Positions 44,952 through 52,604 of a stretch of DNA of 64,000 nt are shown one piece after another; within the stretch, counting starts at the first letter, position 1, and the number at the start of each line of letters is the position of its first letter. Both the position numbers and the translations under genes were made by a program. The stretch is taken from positions 310,001-374,000 of the forward strand of contig NZ_SDLR01000003.1 in the NCBI RefSeq assembly GCF_004522215.1. The letters run 5' to 3'. Source of the stretch: Ammoniphilus sp. YIM 78166. Lineage in GTDB: Bacteria; Bacillota; Bacilli; Aneurinibacillales; RAOX-1. The notes beneath the pieces were generated by a model. It was not told the DNA's origin. It worked only from the letters and a program-made list of their open reading frames with translations, and made no database searches.

Positions 44952-45820
44952 TTATGAAGTCAGTTTCTCGATTACTTCCTCAATCGATAACCGTTGAATT
45001 TGAATGATCGGGATTTGTTGCCTCTTTAACTCCCTTTCTAAAGCGGATAAGTGGTTGGTGACGATTTGTGCAGGATGCTGACTAATATCTAAAACATAGG
45101 ATTCATCTTTTAAAGAATCCGGAACGGCAGATACCCATACCCGCGCCCAATTCTCATGGACATCATCTTTATTAAACGTAAGAATGAGTTTTCCTTCTTC
45201 CATGACCGAGATATAATCCGCTAATTGCTCCACTTCATCGACCACATGGGTAGCCAATAAAATGCTTCGTTCTCCATCCTCCATATAACTCAGCAAATCT
45301 TCTTTCATTTTCCGTTGGGAGAGCATATCCATGCCCGCAGAAGGCTCATCAAGCACCAGCAACTCTGAATTGTGACATAATGAGAAGATGAACTCCACTT
45401 TTTTTCTTGTTCCTGTGTTGAGCCATTTCCATACTTCATATTTTCATCGATCTGGTATCTTGAGAGATAATGCACATAACGTTGTTGATCCCAAGTGGGA
45501 TACCAATACGATATTAGGGAAGATAATTCCTTCACCGTTAAATGCCGATAGGGTTCAAGCCTATCGCCCACGTATCCGATCCTTTGCTTCGAGGCAGTCT
45601 CATCTTCCGTGAAATTTTCTCCATAAGCGTAAACCGATCCTTCATCCGCTTGAAGAATATTCATGAGGACGCGAAGAAAGGTACTTTTTCCCGATCCATT
45701 TGCTCCAATAAGTGCCATCACCGTGCCCTTTTGAACATCTAGATTAATGGGCCCCAGGCGGAAGGTCTTATACTTCTTAGTCAAATTCTTTATCGTTAAT
45801 GCGGAGGTCGTCATCGTCAT
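44952..45820 (-). pseudogene. ABC transporter ATPase (YtrB/YhcH type), frameshifted
   Basis: The N-terminal part in one frame has Walker A GANGSGKST and a Q-loop-type IGYVGDRLEPYRHLT. The C-terminal part in another frame has the signature equivalent LNTGTRKKVEF, Walker B LLVLDEPSAGMD and the switch His in LLATHVVDEVEQLAD, through to the normal end. The frames switch at about 45415-45435, just before the signature motif. Either the gene is dead or the base sequence has an error there. It overlaps the end of the GntR-like remnant upstream, the usual order for GntR-ATPase-permease operons. The permease expected downstream is absent. Confidence 0.75.
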
Positions 45821-46262
45821 CCCCCATCTTTTCTTTGTCGTAATGTTGTTCGAGTACTTCATTAAAGATCGAGCGCAGTTCGTACGCTGAAAGACCAAGC
45901 TGCTTTCCTTGTGCCATTATTTTTGAAACCGGTCGTGTACGTTTTTTTTCGGCAGACGTGACGATCAACGTGATCAACATCATGATCATTCTGCTTAAAG
46001 AAAGCACAGAAACCGGGATAGGCAAAGATCGCAGCATGGCCATTCTTTTATTGAAGGGGTCTTCCTTTATCGTCCGAAAGCTCAGGTAGGGACCTGACAT
46101 AAAAATGGCGCCCAAGGAAAGCGTAGTAATGACGAAAAGGATATCCAACATGACTTGATTATAATATATCACTTCTGAACCTAACATTTTTATGGCTGAT
46201 TGGTCAAGCAATATCGATATAAATAAAGCGAAAAAAACAGTGACCAGTAAGGTAAATAACAC
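45777..46262 (-). pseudogene. Chimeric remnant: ABC permease N-terminus joined to GntR-like C-terminus
   Basis: A 161-codon frame in two dissimilar parts. Residues 1-103 have three hydrophobic helices with an amphipathic RTIKEDPFNKRMAMLRSLPI loop, as in bacterial ABC-2-type permeases. Residues 104-161 are soluble and, from SKIMAQGKQLGLSAYELRSI on, look like the C-terminal helix of a YtrA/YhcF-type GntR regulator that normally overlaps an ATPase gene, as here. There is no ribosome site at the GTG, and membrane-like sequence continues upstream without a start. A deletion joining two genes explains this best. Confidence 0.55.
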
Positions 46263-46406
46263 ATGAGGGTACGTAATGGAAGGAAGGTAAAATTATCTAA
46301 AAAAATATATTGAAAATTTTGATGTGATCAAATAAAATAATTTTAGCTTCATATCACAACTGGCATGCCACATACCAGTTAAATTAATTAGGAGGAATTT
46401 TACCTT

Positions 46407-46967
46407 ATGTCTGCTTTTAAATATGTATGGGAGTCTCGATCATCCAAATCAAGTCACGTGCTTCCACCGGATACCAATTGCCACGGAACATTATATGGAG
46501 GGAAGTTGATGTCCCATATTGATGATGTGGCAGCTTTGTCTGCCATGAAGCACTCCAACTGCCGAATCGTAACGGCTTCTACCGACTCGATTGACTTTCT
46601 GCATCCCATCAAGCTTGATCATGAGGTTTGTCTTGAAGCATTTGTGACTTGGACGCATAAAACGTCTATGGAGGTTTTCGTGAAGGTGATTGCTGAGGAT
46701 CTTCTTTCAGGGGAGCGTGTTGTATGCGGCACATCATTTCTCACGTTCGTGGCTTTAGATCAGAACGGACAGCCTACTCAGGTTCCTGAGGTTTACCCCG
46801 AAACACCTGAAGAGTTCCTTTTATATGAGAGTGCTCCTCAACGGGCAGCAGCTAGACGAATTCGTAGACAAGAAAGCAAAAGACTCGCAGAAATCATGGG
46901 TACCAAGAAGTTTGGGGAAGTCGATCATGAAAAACGATTAACGAGAGGTATCCATGCAACCGTTTGA
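46407..46967 (+). CDS. YkhA-type acyl-CoA thioesterase (hotdog fold)
   Basis: A 186-residue hotdog thioesterase. The motif DTNCHGTLYGGKLMSHIDDV (residues 22-41) has the catalytic Asn/Asp and the start of the long helix, and the ASTDSIDFLHPI strand follows. The C-terminal extension of about 40 residues is helical and basic. It hydrolyses acyl-CoA to free acid in the cytoplasm. AGGAGG upstream. It overlaps the FAD oxidoreductase gene by 14 bases, so the two probably act in one lipid-related pathway. Confidence 0.85.
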   Translation: MSAFKYVWESRSSKSSHVLPPDTNCHGTLYGGKLMSHIDDVAALSAMKHSNCRIVTASTDSIDFLHPIKLDHEVCLEAFVTWTHKTSMEVFVKVIAEDLLSGERVVCGTSFLTFVALDQNGQPTQVPEVYPETPEEFLLYESAPQRAAARRIRRQESKRLAEIMGTKKFGEVDHEKRLTRGIHATV

Positions 46968-48261
46968 TGTGGTCATTGTAGGGGGAGGATTAGCGGGATT
47001 ATCCGCAGGGGCTTTTTTATCTCATCATGGAAAGAAAGTGGCCATTGTAGAACGAGGGGCTCTGGGCGGAAGAGCCGTTACGTTACATATAAAGGGTTTT
47101 GCCTTTAACTTTGGAGCCCATGCCATCTATGGGCGGGATACATCCACCCTATGCCGATTAGAAAAAGAACTTGGACTTCATATCGATTGGCGAGATTTTA
47201 GTCCGAATAAAGCCAAGTATGATTTAGGGGATCAATTGACCGATGTTCCAGCCAATATTCAGGGGCTATTCCGGACAAAAATATTAAAAGGAAAAGATAA
47301 GCTCACGTTTACCTTTGAGATATTGAAAACCTTAACACGACTAGAAAAAGGCCATCCTCATGTCTCCATTCAAAAGTGGATGGAAATGCGCGGGCTCAAT
47401 GAGGATGTCAAGGAAATGATGCTTACCTTGGCTTCTTCCAATTTTTTCACCAAGGAGCCGGAACACATTCCTTCAGATGTTTTCTTTTCTTATTATCAGA
47501 GACTTTTTCACACCCATAAGCCCGTTTCCTATATCGGGGGAGGGTGGCATGCGTTAATTAACGAATTGGTTCGGGTGATCGAAGAAAACCAAGGCGTAAT
47601 CTTAACGAAATGCAAAGTGGAAGCCGTCTCCATTCATGAAGGCCAAATTCATGCGGTACACACGGGTGATCAGACGATCACCGGGACGGATTTTATGTTC
47701 TGCATACCGCCGAAGGAGTTAGTTAAAATTTTTCAGGGAACGGAAATACATCATCCGATGATGTATTATGCTCATCACGATCCAAGCCTAGTTGTGGTCT
47801 ACGATGTTGGACTCAAGCAGCGGATCGATGTGCCGTATACCTATATTTACGATAAAAAGAACCAGATTTTTATTACAGATATTTCCTATTACGATGAAAC
47901 ATGTGTCCCTCCGGGAGGACAGCTTCTCCAAGCCACGGCCTATATGAAACAGGATGAGGCAGGAAACAAGGCCCATGTAGAAAGATATAAACAAAAGATA
48001 GAAGAACTCTATGATAAGCACTTTGCCGGTTGGAGGGAGCAATTAGTTGTTCCCCGTACATCGGGGCGAGCTACCGTTCAAGAAATCAAATGGACGATGA
48101 CGCAGAAGCCTATGCCGATTTCCCTCCCAGATATCCAGAATCTATTTTTTGCGGGGGATTGGTGTGAAGGACAGGGACAGCTCTCAGAGCTTTCCTTTTC
48201 GAGCGCTTACGCAGCCAGTGAGTGCGTTCTGTTGAAAAGCAGTGTGGTCTCTAAGAAGTAG
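46954..48261 (+). CDS. FAD-dependent oxidoreductase, phytoene desaturase-like
   Basis: A 435-residue flavoprotein. The dinucleotide motif VVIVGGGLAGLSAGAFLS is at residues 6-23, followed by GGRAVT, and a C-terminal FAD-binding segment LFFAGDWCEGQGQLSELSF. Overall order resembles carotenoid/protoporphyrinogen-type amine-oxidase-superfamily enzymes. Substrate unknown; the coupled thioesterase points to a lipid or isoprenoid. The start overlaps the thioesterase end with GAGAGG five bases before it. A terminator follows. Confidence 0.8.
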   Translation: MQPFDVVIVGGGLAGLSAGAFLSHHGKKVAIVERGALGGRAVTLHIKGFAFNFGAHAIYGRDTSTLCRLEKELGLHIDWRDFSPNKAKYDLGDQLTDVPANIQGLFRTKILKGKDKLTFTFEILKTLTRLEKGHPHVSIQKWMEMRGLNEDVKEMMLTLASSNFFTKEPEHIPSDVFFSYYQRLFHTHKPVSYIGGGWHALINELVRVIEENQGVILTKCKVEAVSIHEGQIHAVHTGDQTITGTDFMFCIPPKELVKIFQGTEIHHPMMYYAHHDPSLVVVYDVGLKQRIDVPYTYIYDKKNQIFITDISYYDETCVPPGGQLLQATAYMKQDEAGNKAHVERYKQKIEELYDKHFAGWREQLVVPRTSGRATVQEIKWTMTQKPMPISLPDIQNLFFAGDWCEGQGQLSELSFSSAYAASECVLLKSSVVSKK

Positions 48262-48268
48262 CAATTAT

Positions 48269-48297
48269 AGAATCGAGCAATCGATTCTTTTTTTTTG
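48269..48297 (+). terminator. Intrinsic terminator before the rocF region
   Basis: AGAATCGA pairs with TCGATTCT around GCAA, followed by a run of T. Confidence 0.85.
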
Positions 48298-48315
48298 AAT
48301 GCAAAAAGATTTAGC

Positions 48316-48340
48316 TGCCAAAACGCAAAGAAAATTGGCA
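48316..48340. promoter_or_regulatory. Candidate enhancer-binding-protein site for rocF
   Basis: Inverted repeat TGCCAA-N13-TTGGCA, centred about 78 bp before the predicted start of transcription, a usual distance for a sigma-54 activator such as RocR. A looser TGCCA/TGGC repeat lies ahead of the kamA promoter. Confidence 0.4.
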
Positions 48341-48379
48341 CTCCTCAGAGTTTTCAAGGCTTAGAATCGCTTGTTACGC

Positions 48380-48395
48380 TTGGCATAGTTCTTGC
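48380..48395 (+). promoter_or_regulatory. Sigma-54 (SigL) promoter of rocF
   Basis: TTGGCAT-AGTTC-TTGC, with GG and GC separated by exactly 10 bases. It is nearly identical to the kamA promoter at 9138. Transcription should start near 48406, about 80 bases ahead of the arginase ATG. Confidence 0.8.
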
Positions 48396-48433
48396 TTTAT
48401 TGTACTTCATTAGAGCATAAGGGGGAGTCGTTC

Positions 48434-48493
48434 GTGAGAAGTCGAACAGAGCTAACGAAAGAAAAACGCGTAGGAGGTCTATCAGCATGCTAG
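48434..48493 (+). CDS. Possible 19-codon leader peptide overlapping rocF
   Basis: GTG at 48434, six bases after AAGGGGGAG, opens 19 codons (MRSRTELTKEKRVGGLSAC). Its TAG at 48491-48493 overlaps the first codons of arginase in another frame. Three of the codons are arginine. It could couple translation or sense arginine supply, but may also be chance. Confidence 0.3.
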   Translation: MRSRTELTKEKRVGGLSAC

Positions 48494-49398
48494 CCACAAT
48501 AAAACAAACGATCTCATTGATTTCAGTGCCCTTTGACCTGGGAGCAGGGAAAAGGGGAGTAACTCAAGGTCCTAATGCTCTTCTGCGTGAGGGATTGAAG
48601 GATGCATTGCAAAGACTTGACGTGGAAATTGGCCATGATCACGCACTTCCGGAAATCCCTTTTGCTGGTGAACAAGCACATCCTCATCTTAAACATTACA
48701 AAGAGGTGCTTGAGGTGAATCGTCTTTTGGCTCAGTCTGTGTCTGACCTGGTAGAAACGAATCAATTCCCGCTGGTTCTAGGAGGCGACCACAGCATTGC
48801 CATCGGAACGATAGCGGGATTAACGCAGCGATATCAAAACATGGGCGTGATCTGGGTGGATGCTCATGGGGATTTAAATACACAGGATACAAGCCCCTCC
48901 GGGAATATCCACGGAATGTCCCTTGCCGCGAGTCTTGGGCTTGGCGATGGGGAACTTGTAAATTTAGGGGGCAGAGCTCCTAAGATTCGACCGGAACACG
49001 TCGTCTTGATCGGGGCAAGAGATCTGGATCAGGGAGAAAGGAGCTTAATCCGTGAATTAGGAATCACTTGTTTTACCATGCACGATATCGATAACCTCGG
49101 AATCTCGAACGTAATGAAACAAGCTATTGAGATTGCCAGCAGAGGAACGGACGGCGTTCATCTTAGCTTTGACATCGATAGTGTTGACCCTCAAGAGGCT
49201 CCAGGAACAGGAACTCCGGTAAAGGGTGGCTTAAATTATCGAGAAGCCCACATGATCATGGAGCTGCTGCATCAATCTGGGGTCTTAACCTCGGCTGAAT
49301 TGGTGGAGGTTAACCCGACCATCGATGATCCTGATCAGAAAACGACGAAGTTAGCGATTGAATTGCTTGAATCCTTGTTTGGCAAAAGAATACTCTAG
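48487..49398 (+). CDS. rocF: Arginase
   Basis: A 303-residue manganese enzyme that splits arginine to ornithine and urea. All metal motifs are visible: GGDHSIAIG (His near residue 100), DAHGDLNT (Asp, His, Asp near 123-130), and SFDIDSVDP (two Asp near 226-234), plus GLNYREA at the substrate loop. The ATG follows AGGAGG nine bases upstream. A sigma-54 promoter drives it, as for the roc genes of Bacillus subtilis. A terminator and a 21-bp repeat array follow. It supplies the arginine branch of the amino-acid catabolic set in this window. Confidence 0.95.
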   Translation: MLATIKQTISLISVPFDLGAGKRGVTQGPNALLREGLKDALQRLDVEIGHDHALPEIPFAGEQAHPHLKHYKEVLEVNRLLAQSVSDLVETNQFPLVLGGDHSIAIGTIAGLTQRYQNMGVIWVDAHGDLNTQDTSPSGNIHGMSLAASLGLGDGELVNLGGRAPKIRPEHVVLIGARDLDQGERSLIRELGITCFTMHDIDNLGISNVMKQAIEIASRGTDGVHLSFDIDSVDPQEAPGTGTPVKGGLNYREAHMIMELLHQSGVLTSAELVEVNPTIDDPDQKTTKLAIELLESLFGKRIL

Positions 49399-49410
49399 CT
49401 GAATAAAGAT

Positions 49411-49446
49411 AGACCAATCAAACGCCCCCGCTTGATTGGTCTTTTA
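49411..49446 (+). terminator. Intrinsic terminator after rocF
   Basis: AGACCAATCAA pairs with TTGATTGGTCT around about 10 nt, followed by TTTTACTG. Confidence 0.85.
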
Positions 49447-49460
49447 CTGTTTGCGTTGAA

Positions 49461-49537
49461 GTTGCAAAATTAACGGTGCAACTTGCAAAATTATAAGCCA
49501 AACTTGCAAGATTATCACGTAAACTTGCAAGAATAAG
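49461..49537. repeat. Four 21-bp tandem repeats (TTGCAA type)
   Basis: Units beginning CTTGCAAnATTAnn start at 49461 (as GTTGCAA), 49482, 49503 and 49524, exactly 21 bp apart, about two turns of the helix. The TTGCAA core is itself a palindrome. The units are degenerate outside the core. The array lies between rocF and the DUF3870 gene. It could bind a protein on one face of the DNA. No long identical repeat or spacer pattern of CRISPR type is present. Confidence 0.7.
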
Positions 49538-49661
49538 AAATCATCCAACGTAATCTAGTATTATTTCCCTTTTTGATGGTATCATAAAGTAGATTTTCAG
49601 GCATGGCCTAGTCTCGAAACGAGGGCTTTTTTGATTTTTACAAAATAAGGAGGTGAATAGC

Positions 49662-49982
49662 ATGGCCCAAACTCATACGGTATTTATTGCAGGGCACGCG
49701 CGACTCCCACAAGGGATGGCCGCCAAAAGCGTATTCGATACGCTTACCATTACAGTGGAGCTCGATAGGAAATATGGTGTAATCATCGAGGCTTCGTGTA
49801 CTCTAGCTACTGAACATGGAAGAATGTATGTGGGAGATCTATTAAAGGGGATAAGCTTAAAGGACGGAATAGAGGAACCCCAACAGATCCTGCAAACCCA
49901 TTATAAAGGCAGAGCCGGGAATGCGTTGACAGCAGCTCTGAAAGACTTGTACATTCAATTTGAACAATTAAAAGTTCGATAA
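49662..49982 (+). CDS. DUF3870-family protein
   Basis: A 106-residue protein. The segments VFIAGHARLPQGMAAK, YGVIIEASCTLATEHG and GRAGNALTAALKDLYIQFEQ fit DUF3870, a family of unknown function often found near catabolic enzymes in Firmicutes and anaerobes. ATG 49662 lies nine bases after AGGAGG; the GTG at 49653 is too close. It is followed by the csiD promoter rather than being in one tight operon with csiD. Confidence 0.75.
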   Translation: MAQTHTVFIAGHARLPQGMAAKSVFDTLTITVELDRKYGVIIEASCTLATEHGRMYVGDLLKGISLKDGIEEPQQILQTHYKGRAGNALTAALKDLYIQFEQLKVR

Positions 49983-49992
49983 TAAAAAAAGA

Positions 49993-50021
49993 TTGACAGC
50001 TAGATCAGTTGCAACTATTAT
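49993..50021 (+). promoter_or_regulatory. Sigma-A promoter of csiD-lhgO
   Basis: Perfect TTGACA at 49993-49998, then 17 bases, then TATTAT at 50016-50021. Transcription should begin near 50028, leaving a leader of about 225 nt before csiD. Confidence 0.75.
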
Positions 50022-50027
50022 AAAGAT

Positions 50028-50252
50028 ATAAACAGGAAAAACATTACTCCTTACTAGATAATCTCTGATAAGTCCAGTAATGGTACCGTTTATACGGAAA
50101 TCAATTGAATAATTTATAAAACTGATAAATCTACTGAACTTCGAGAGATCGAAGAGACAAAGTTGATGTGAGCCAGTTGTATTTTTAGGATGTTTCCTTA
50201 AAATGCGACTGGCTTTTTTGATTTTATGAAAAAAATATAGGAGGAATGAACA
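50028..50252 (+). ncRNA. Structured leader RNA of csiD with terminator (candidate riboswitch or attenuator)
   Basis: The leader contains a paired element CATTACT (50042) with AGTAATG (about 50076), a small hairpin CCGT-TTAT-ACGG, a hairpin TTCGA-GAGA-TCGAA near 50140, and then a long terminator hairpin at 50171-50214. I see no match to the lysine, SAM, glycine or T-box consensus, though a TGGTACCG in it is reminiscent of a T-box piece. It is placed to control glutarate hydroxylase by early termination. Confidence 0.45.
50171..50220 (+). terminator. Terminator just upstream of csiD
   Basis: AGCCAGT pairs with ACTGGCT, and inside it ATTTT pairs with AAAAT and AGGA with TCCT around TGTT, leaving symmetric small mismatches. 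TTTTTT follows. It lies 33 bases before the csiD ATG, after its promoter, so transcripts must get past it. Confidence 0.85.
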
Positions 50253-51185
50253 ATGAGTACTGTCCAAGAAAAAATGAAGTTTGTGCAAACCCAAGCTGGA
50301 TATCAGGTGATTCCACACCCGGATCATCGAAGAATGTACCATATTAAGCTTAGCAATGATATCATTGGCCAATTTTTGAATGAGTTCAAACAGGAAGACT
50401 CTCAGCGATTGGAATATATTCCTTACATGCGCTTTGCGATGGCGGGTAAACTTCGAGATCTACTTGGCACATCCTTTGTCGAAACGGTAAGGGGAATCTT
50501 GCACGATCGTGAGACTGGAGGATTTACCATTGGACTTCAGAATCAAACCACAGACATTGAAGACTTTGTTAAATTCGGCACCGCAATCACTCATCTTATT
50601 GGAACGACTAACTTCGATGCGATGTCTGGTACCTACTTTGCTCGCTTTACGGTTAAAGATACCGATAATAGCGATTCCTACTTGCGCCAAGCTTATCGTC
50701 TTTTTACCCTTCATACGGACGGGACATTTGTGGATGAACCGACGGATTGGCTCTTGATGATGAAATTAGAGGAGCGTAATGCTATAGGAGGAGAATCGCG
50801 CTTGCTTCATCTTGATGACTGGGAAGATTTAGAGAAGTTTAGCAAGCATCCCCTCGGCAGCTATAAGTTTTTATACAAAGCTCCCCCTAGTAAAAATGTG
50901 GAACAACAAGTTCATCGGGCCACGTTCTTCGAGAACAACAATGGAACCTGCATGTGTTTTATCGATCAATTTGTCTGCCCGGAAACCATAGAGCAAGCCA
51001 CTTATCTAAAAGAGCTCTCTGAATCTATGGAAAACAGTCCTGCCACCCATGCCTTGAAGCTTCCGGTGGGAAATCTAGTGATGTTGAACAATACCTTCTG
51101 GCTCCATGGCCGGGCACCATTTGAAAAACATCCTGAACTTTACCGAGAGCTTATGAGACAGCGCGGTGAGTTTGCCAAAGCATAA
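50253..51185 (+). CDS. csiD: Glutarate 2-hydroxylase (Fe(II)/2-oxoglutarate dioxygenase)
   Basis: A 310-residue CsiD/GlaH enzyme that converts glutarate to L-2-hydroxyglutarate using O2 and 2-oxoglutarate. The iron triad is visible: His154 and Asp156 in LHTDGTF and His285 in LHGRAPF, with the following Arg binding 2-oxoglutarate. Length is close to the E. coli protein. AGGAGG lies eight bases before the ATG. LhgO, the next enzyme, follows after 29 bases. Glutarate arises from lysine through 5-aminovalerate, so this is the aerobic end of lysine degradation. The usual davT/gabT and gabD partners are not in the window. Confidence 0.93.
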   Translation: MSTVQEKMKFVQTQAGYQVIPHPDHRRMYHIKLSNDIIGQFLNEFKQEDSQRLEYIPYMRFAMAGKLRDLLGTSFVETVRGILHDRETGGFTIGLQNQTTDIEDFVKFGTAITHLIGTTNFDAMSGTYFARFTVKDTDNSDSYLRQAYRLFTLHTDGTFVDEPTDWLLMMKLEERNAIGGESRLLHLDDWEDLEKFSKHPLGSYKFLYKAPPSKNVEQQVHRATFFENNNGTCMCFIDQFVCPETIEQATYLKELSESMENSPATHALKLPVGNLVMLNNTFWLHGRAPFEKHPELYRELMRQRGEFAKA

Positions 51186-51214
51186 GTCTATGACAATGGA
51201 GTAGGGGGCGCAAC

Positions 51215-52429
51215 ATGTATGATTTTGCGATTGTAGGTGGAGGCATTGTAGGTTTATCTACCGGAATGGAGTTGACTCAGCGATACCCCAAGGCAAAAAT
51301 ACTAGTCTTGGAAAAGGAGGACCGATGGGCTGTTCATCAAACGGGACATAACAGCGGTGTCATCCATTCGGGAATCTATTACAAGCAGGGAAGTTTTAAG
51401 GCTAAATTTGCCCGCGAAGGCAGTAGAGCCATGGTTGAATTTTGCCAGAAGCATGGCATTGAACATGATATATGCGGGAAAGTAATTGTCGCCACGAAAA
51501 AGGAAGAGCTGCCCTTGTTGGATAATCTCTTTCAGCGGGGCTTAGATAACGGTTTGGCTATTCACAAGATTGGACCTGAAGAATTAAAAGAAATCGAACC
51601 GCATGTCAGTGGGTTAGCCGCAATCCGCGTGCCGATGGCAGGAATTGTAAACTATAAGCAGGTATCCGAAACCTATGCTTCGATTATTGCGAGCCATGGC
51701 GGAGACCTGCGGTTATCGACACGCGTAGAAAAGATCGTAGAAACAAATCATGGGGTGGAAATTGAGACCAATAAGGGCTCTTTCCGTGCAAGCTATATCA
51801 TTAACTGTGCCGGGCTTCATAGTGACAGAGTCGCTCGAAGCGGTGGGATGAACACCGATATGAAAATTGTTCCTTTTAGAGGAGAATATTACGAGATCAA
51901 GCCTGAAAAACGCTATCTGGTTAAACACCTAATTTATCCTGTTCCCAATCCAGCCTTTCCATTTTTGGGCGTCCATTATACCCGAATGATTGGAGGTCAT
52001 GTCGAAGCCGGACCCAATGCGGTGCTCGCCTTCAAACGAGAAGGCTACCAGAAGACGGATATTAATCTGAAAGATCTTTCGGAGGTCTTGGCTTACCCTG
52101 GTTTTTGGAAGATCGCGGCGAAGTACTGGAGGGAAGGAATGGAAGAGTATGTCCGTTCCTTCAGTAAGGCTGCCTTTGTACGCAGCTTACAGGAGCTTAT
52201 TCCAGAGATTCAAGCGGGGGATCTAGAGCCAGCTCCGGCCGGTATCCGTGCCCAAGCCTTAAAATCAGATGGAACTCTAGTAGATGATTTTCATATTATT
52301 TCGGGTAAAAATAGCATTCACGTGTGTAATGCCCCCTCTCCGGCGGCAACGGCCTCGATTCAAATCGGCAAGGCCGTAGTAGATCGAATTCCAGAGCCCA
52401 CTCTGACCAAAAAATATGCCATTTCATAA
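51215..52429 (+). CDS. lhgO: L-2-hydroxyglutarate oxidase/dehydrogenase
   Basis: A 404-residue flavoenzyme that oxidises L-2-hydroxyglutarate to 2-oxoglutarate, passing electrons to quinone. FAD motif FAIVGGGIVGLSTGMEL is at residues 4-20, and HNSGVIHSGIYYKQGS follows near 46-61, a known LhgO feature; GLHSDRVA and a GPNAVLAF stretch are also typical. It is the second gene of the csiD operon and renews the 2-oxoglutarate used by CsiD. A terminator follows the stop. Confidence 0.93.
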   Translation: MYDFAIVGGGIVGLSTGMELTQRYPKAKILVLEKEDRWAVHQTGHNSGVIHSGIYYKQGSFKAKFAREGSRAMVEFCQKHGIEHDICGKVIVATKKEELPLLDNLFQRGLDNGLAIHKIGPEELKEIEPHVSGLAAIRVPMAGIVNYKQVSETYASIIASHGGDLRLSTRVEKIVETNHGVEIETNKGSFRASYIINCAGLHSDRVARSGGMNTDMKIVPFRGEYYEIKPEKRYLVKHLIYPVPNPAFPFLGVHYTRMIGGHVEAGPNAVLAFKREGYQKTDINLKDLSEVLAYPGFWKIAAKYWREGMEEYVRSFSKAAFVRSLQELIPEIQAGDLEPAPAGIRAQALKSDGTLVDDFHIISGKNSIHVCNAPSPAATASIQIGKAVVDRIPEPTLTKKYAIS

Positions 52430-52446
52430 AGCAAAGTAGAGGAAAC

Positions 52447-52478
52447 GAGCGATGGAAATCGCTCCTTTTCTCTTTTTC
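52447..52478 (+). terminator. Intrinsic terminator after lhgO
   Basis: GAGCGAT pairs with ATCGCTC around GGAA, followed by CTTTTCTCTTTTT. Confidence 0.85.
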
Positions 52479-52604
52479 CATTTGGAAACGTTATATTAAA
52501 TGAAAATAAAGACTGTTTTTCATAGGCTTCAAAAAACTAGTACAATAGTTTACAATGGAGTTGTAGAATATTGTCGAAAAAAATCGAAAAAGAGGGTTGT
52601 AACC

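Noticed and set aside
49461-49537. CRISPR array
   Set aside because: Units are 21 bp, degenerate and directly tandem, with no unique spacers and no cas genes.
50085-50100. TGGTACCG in the csiD leader as a T-box
   Set aside because: The rest of the T-box consensus, specifier loop and adjacent antiterminator are missing, and the terminator is about 85 bases further on.
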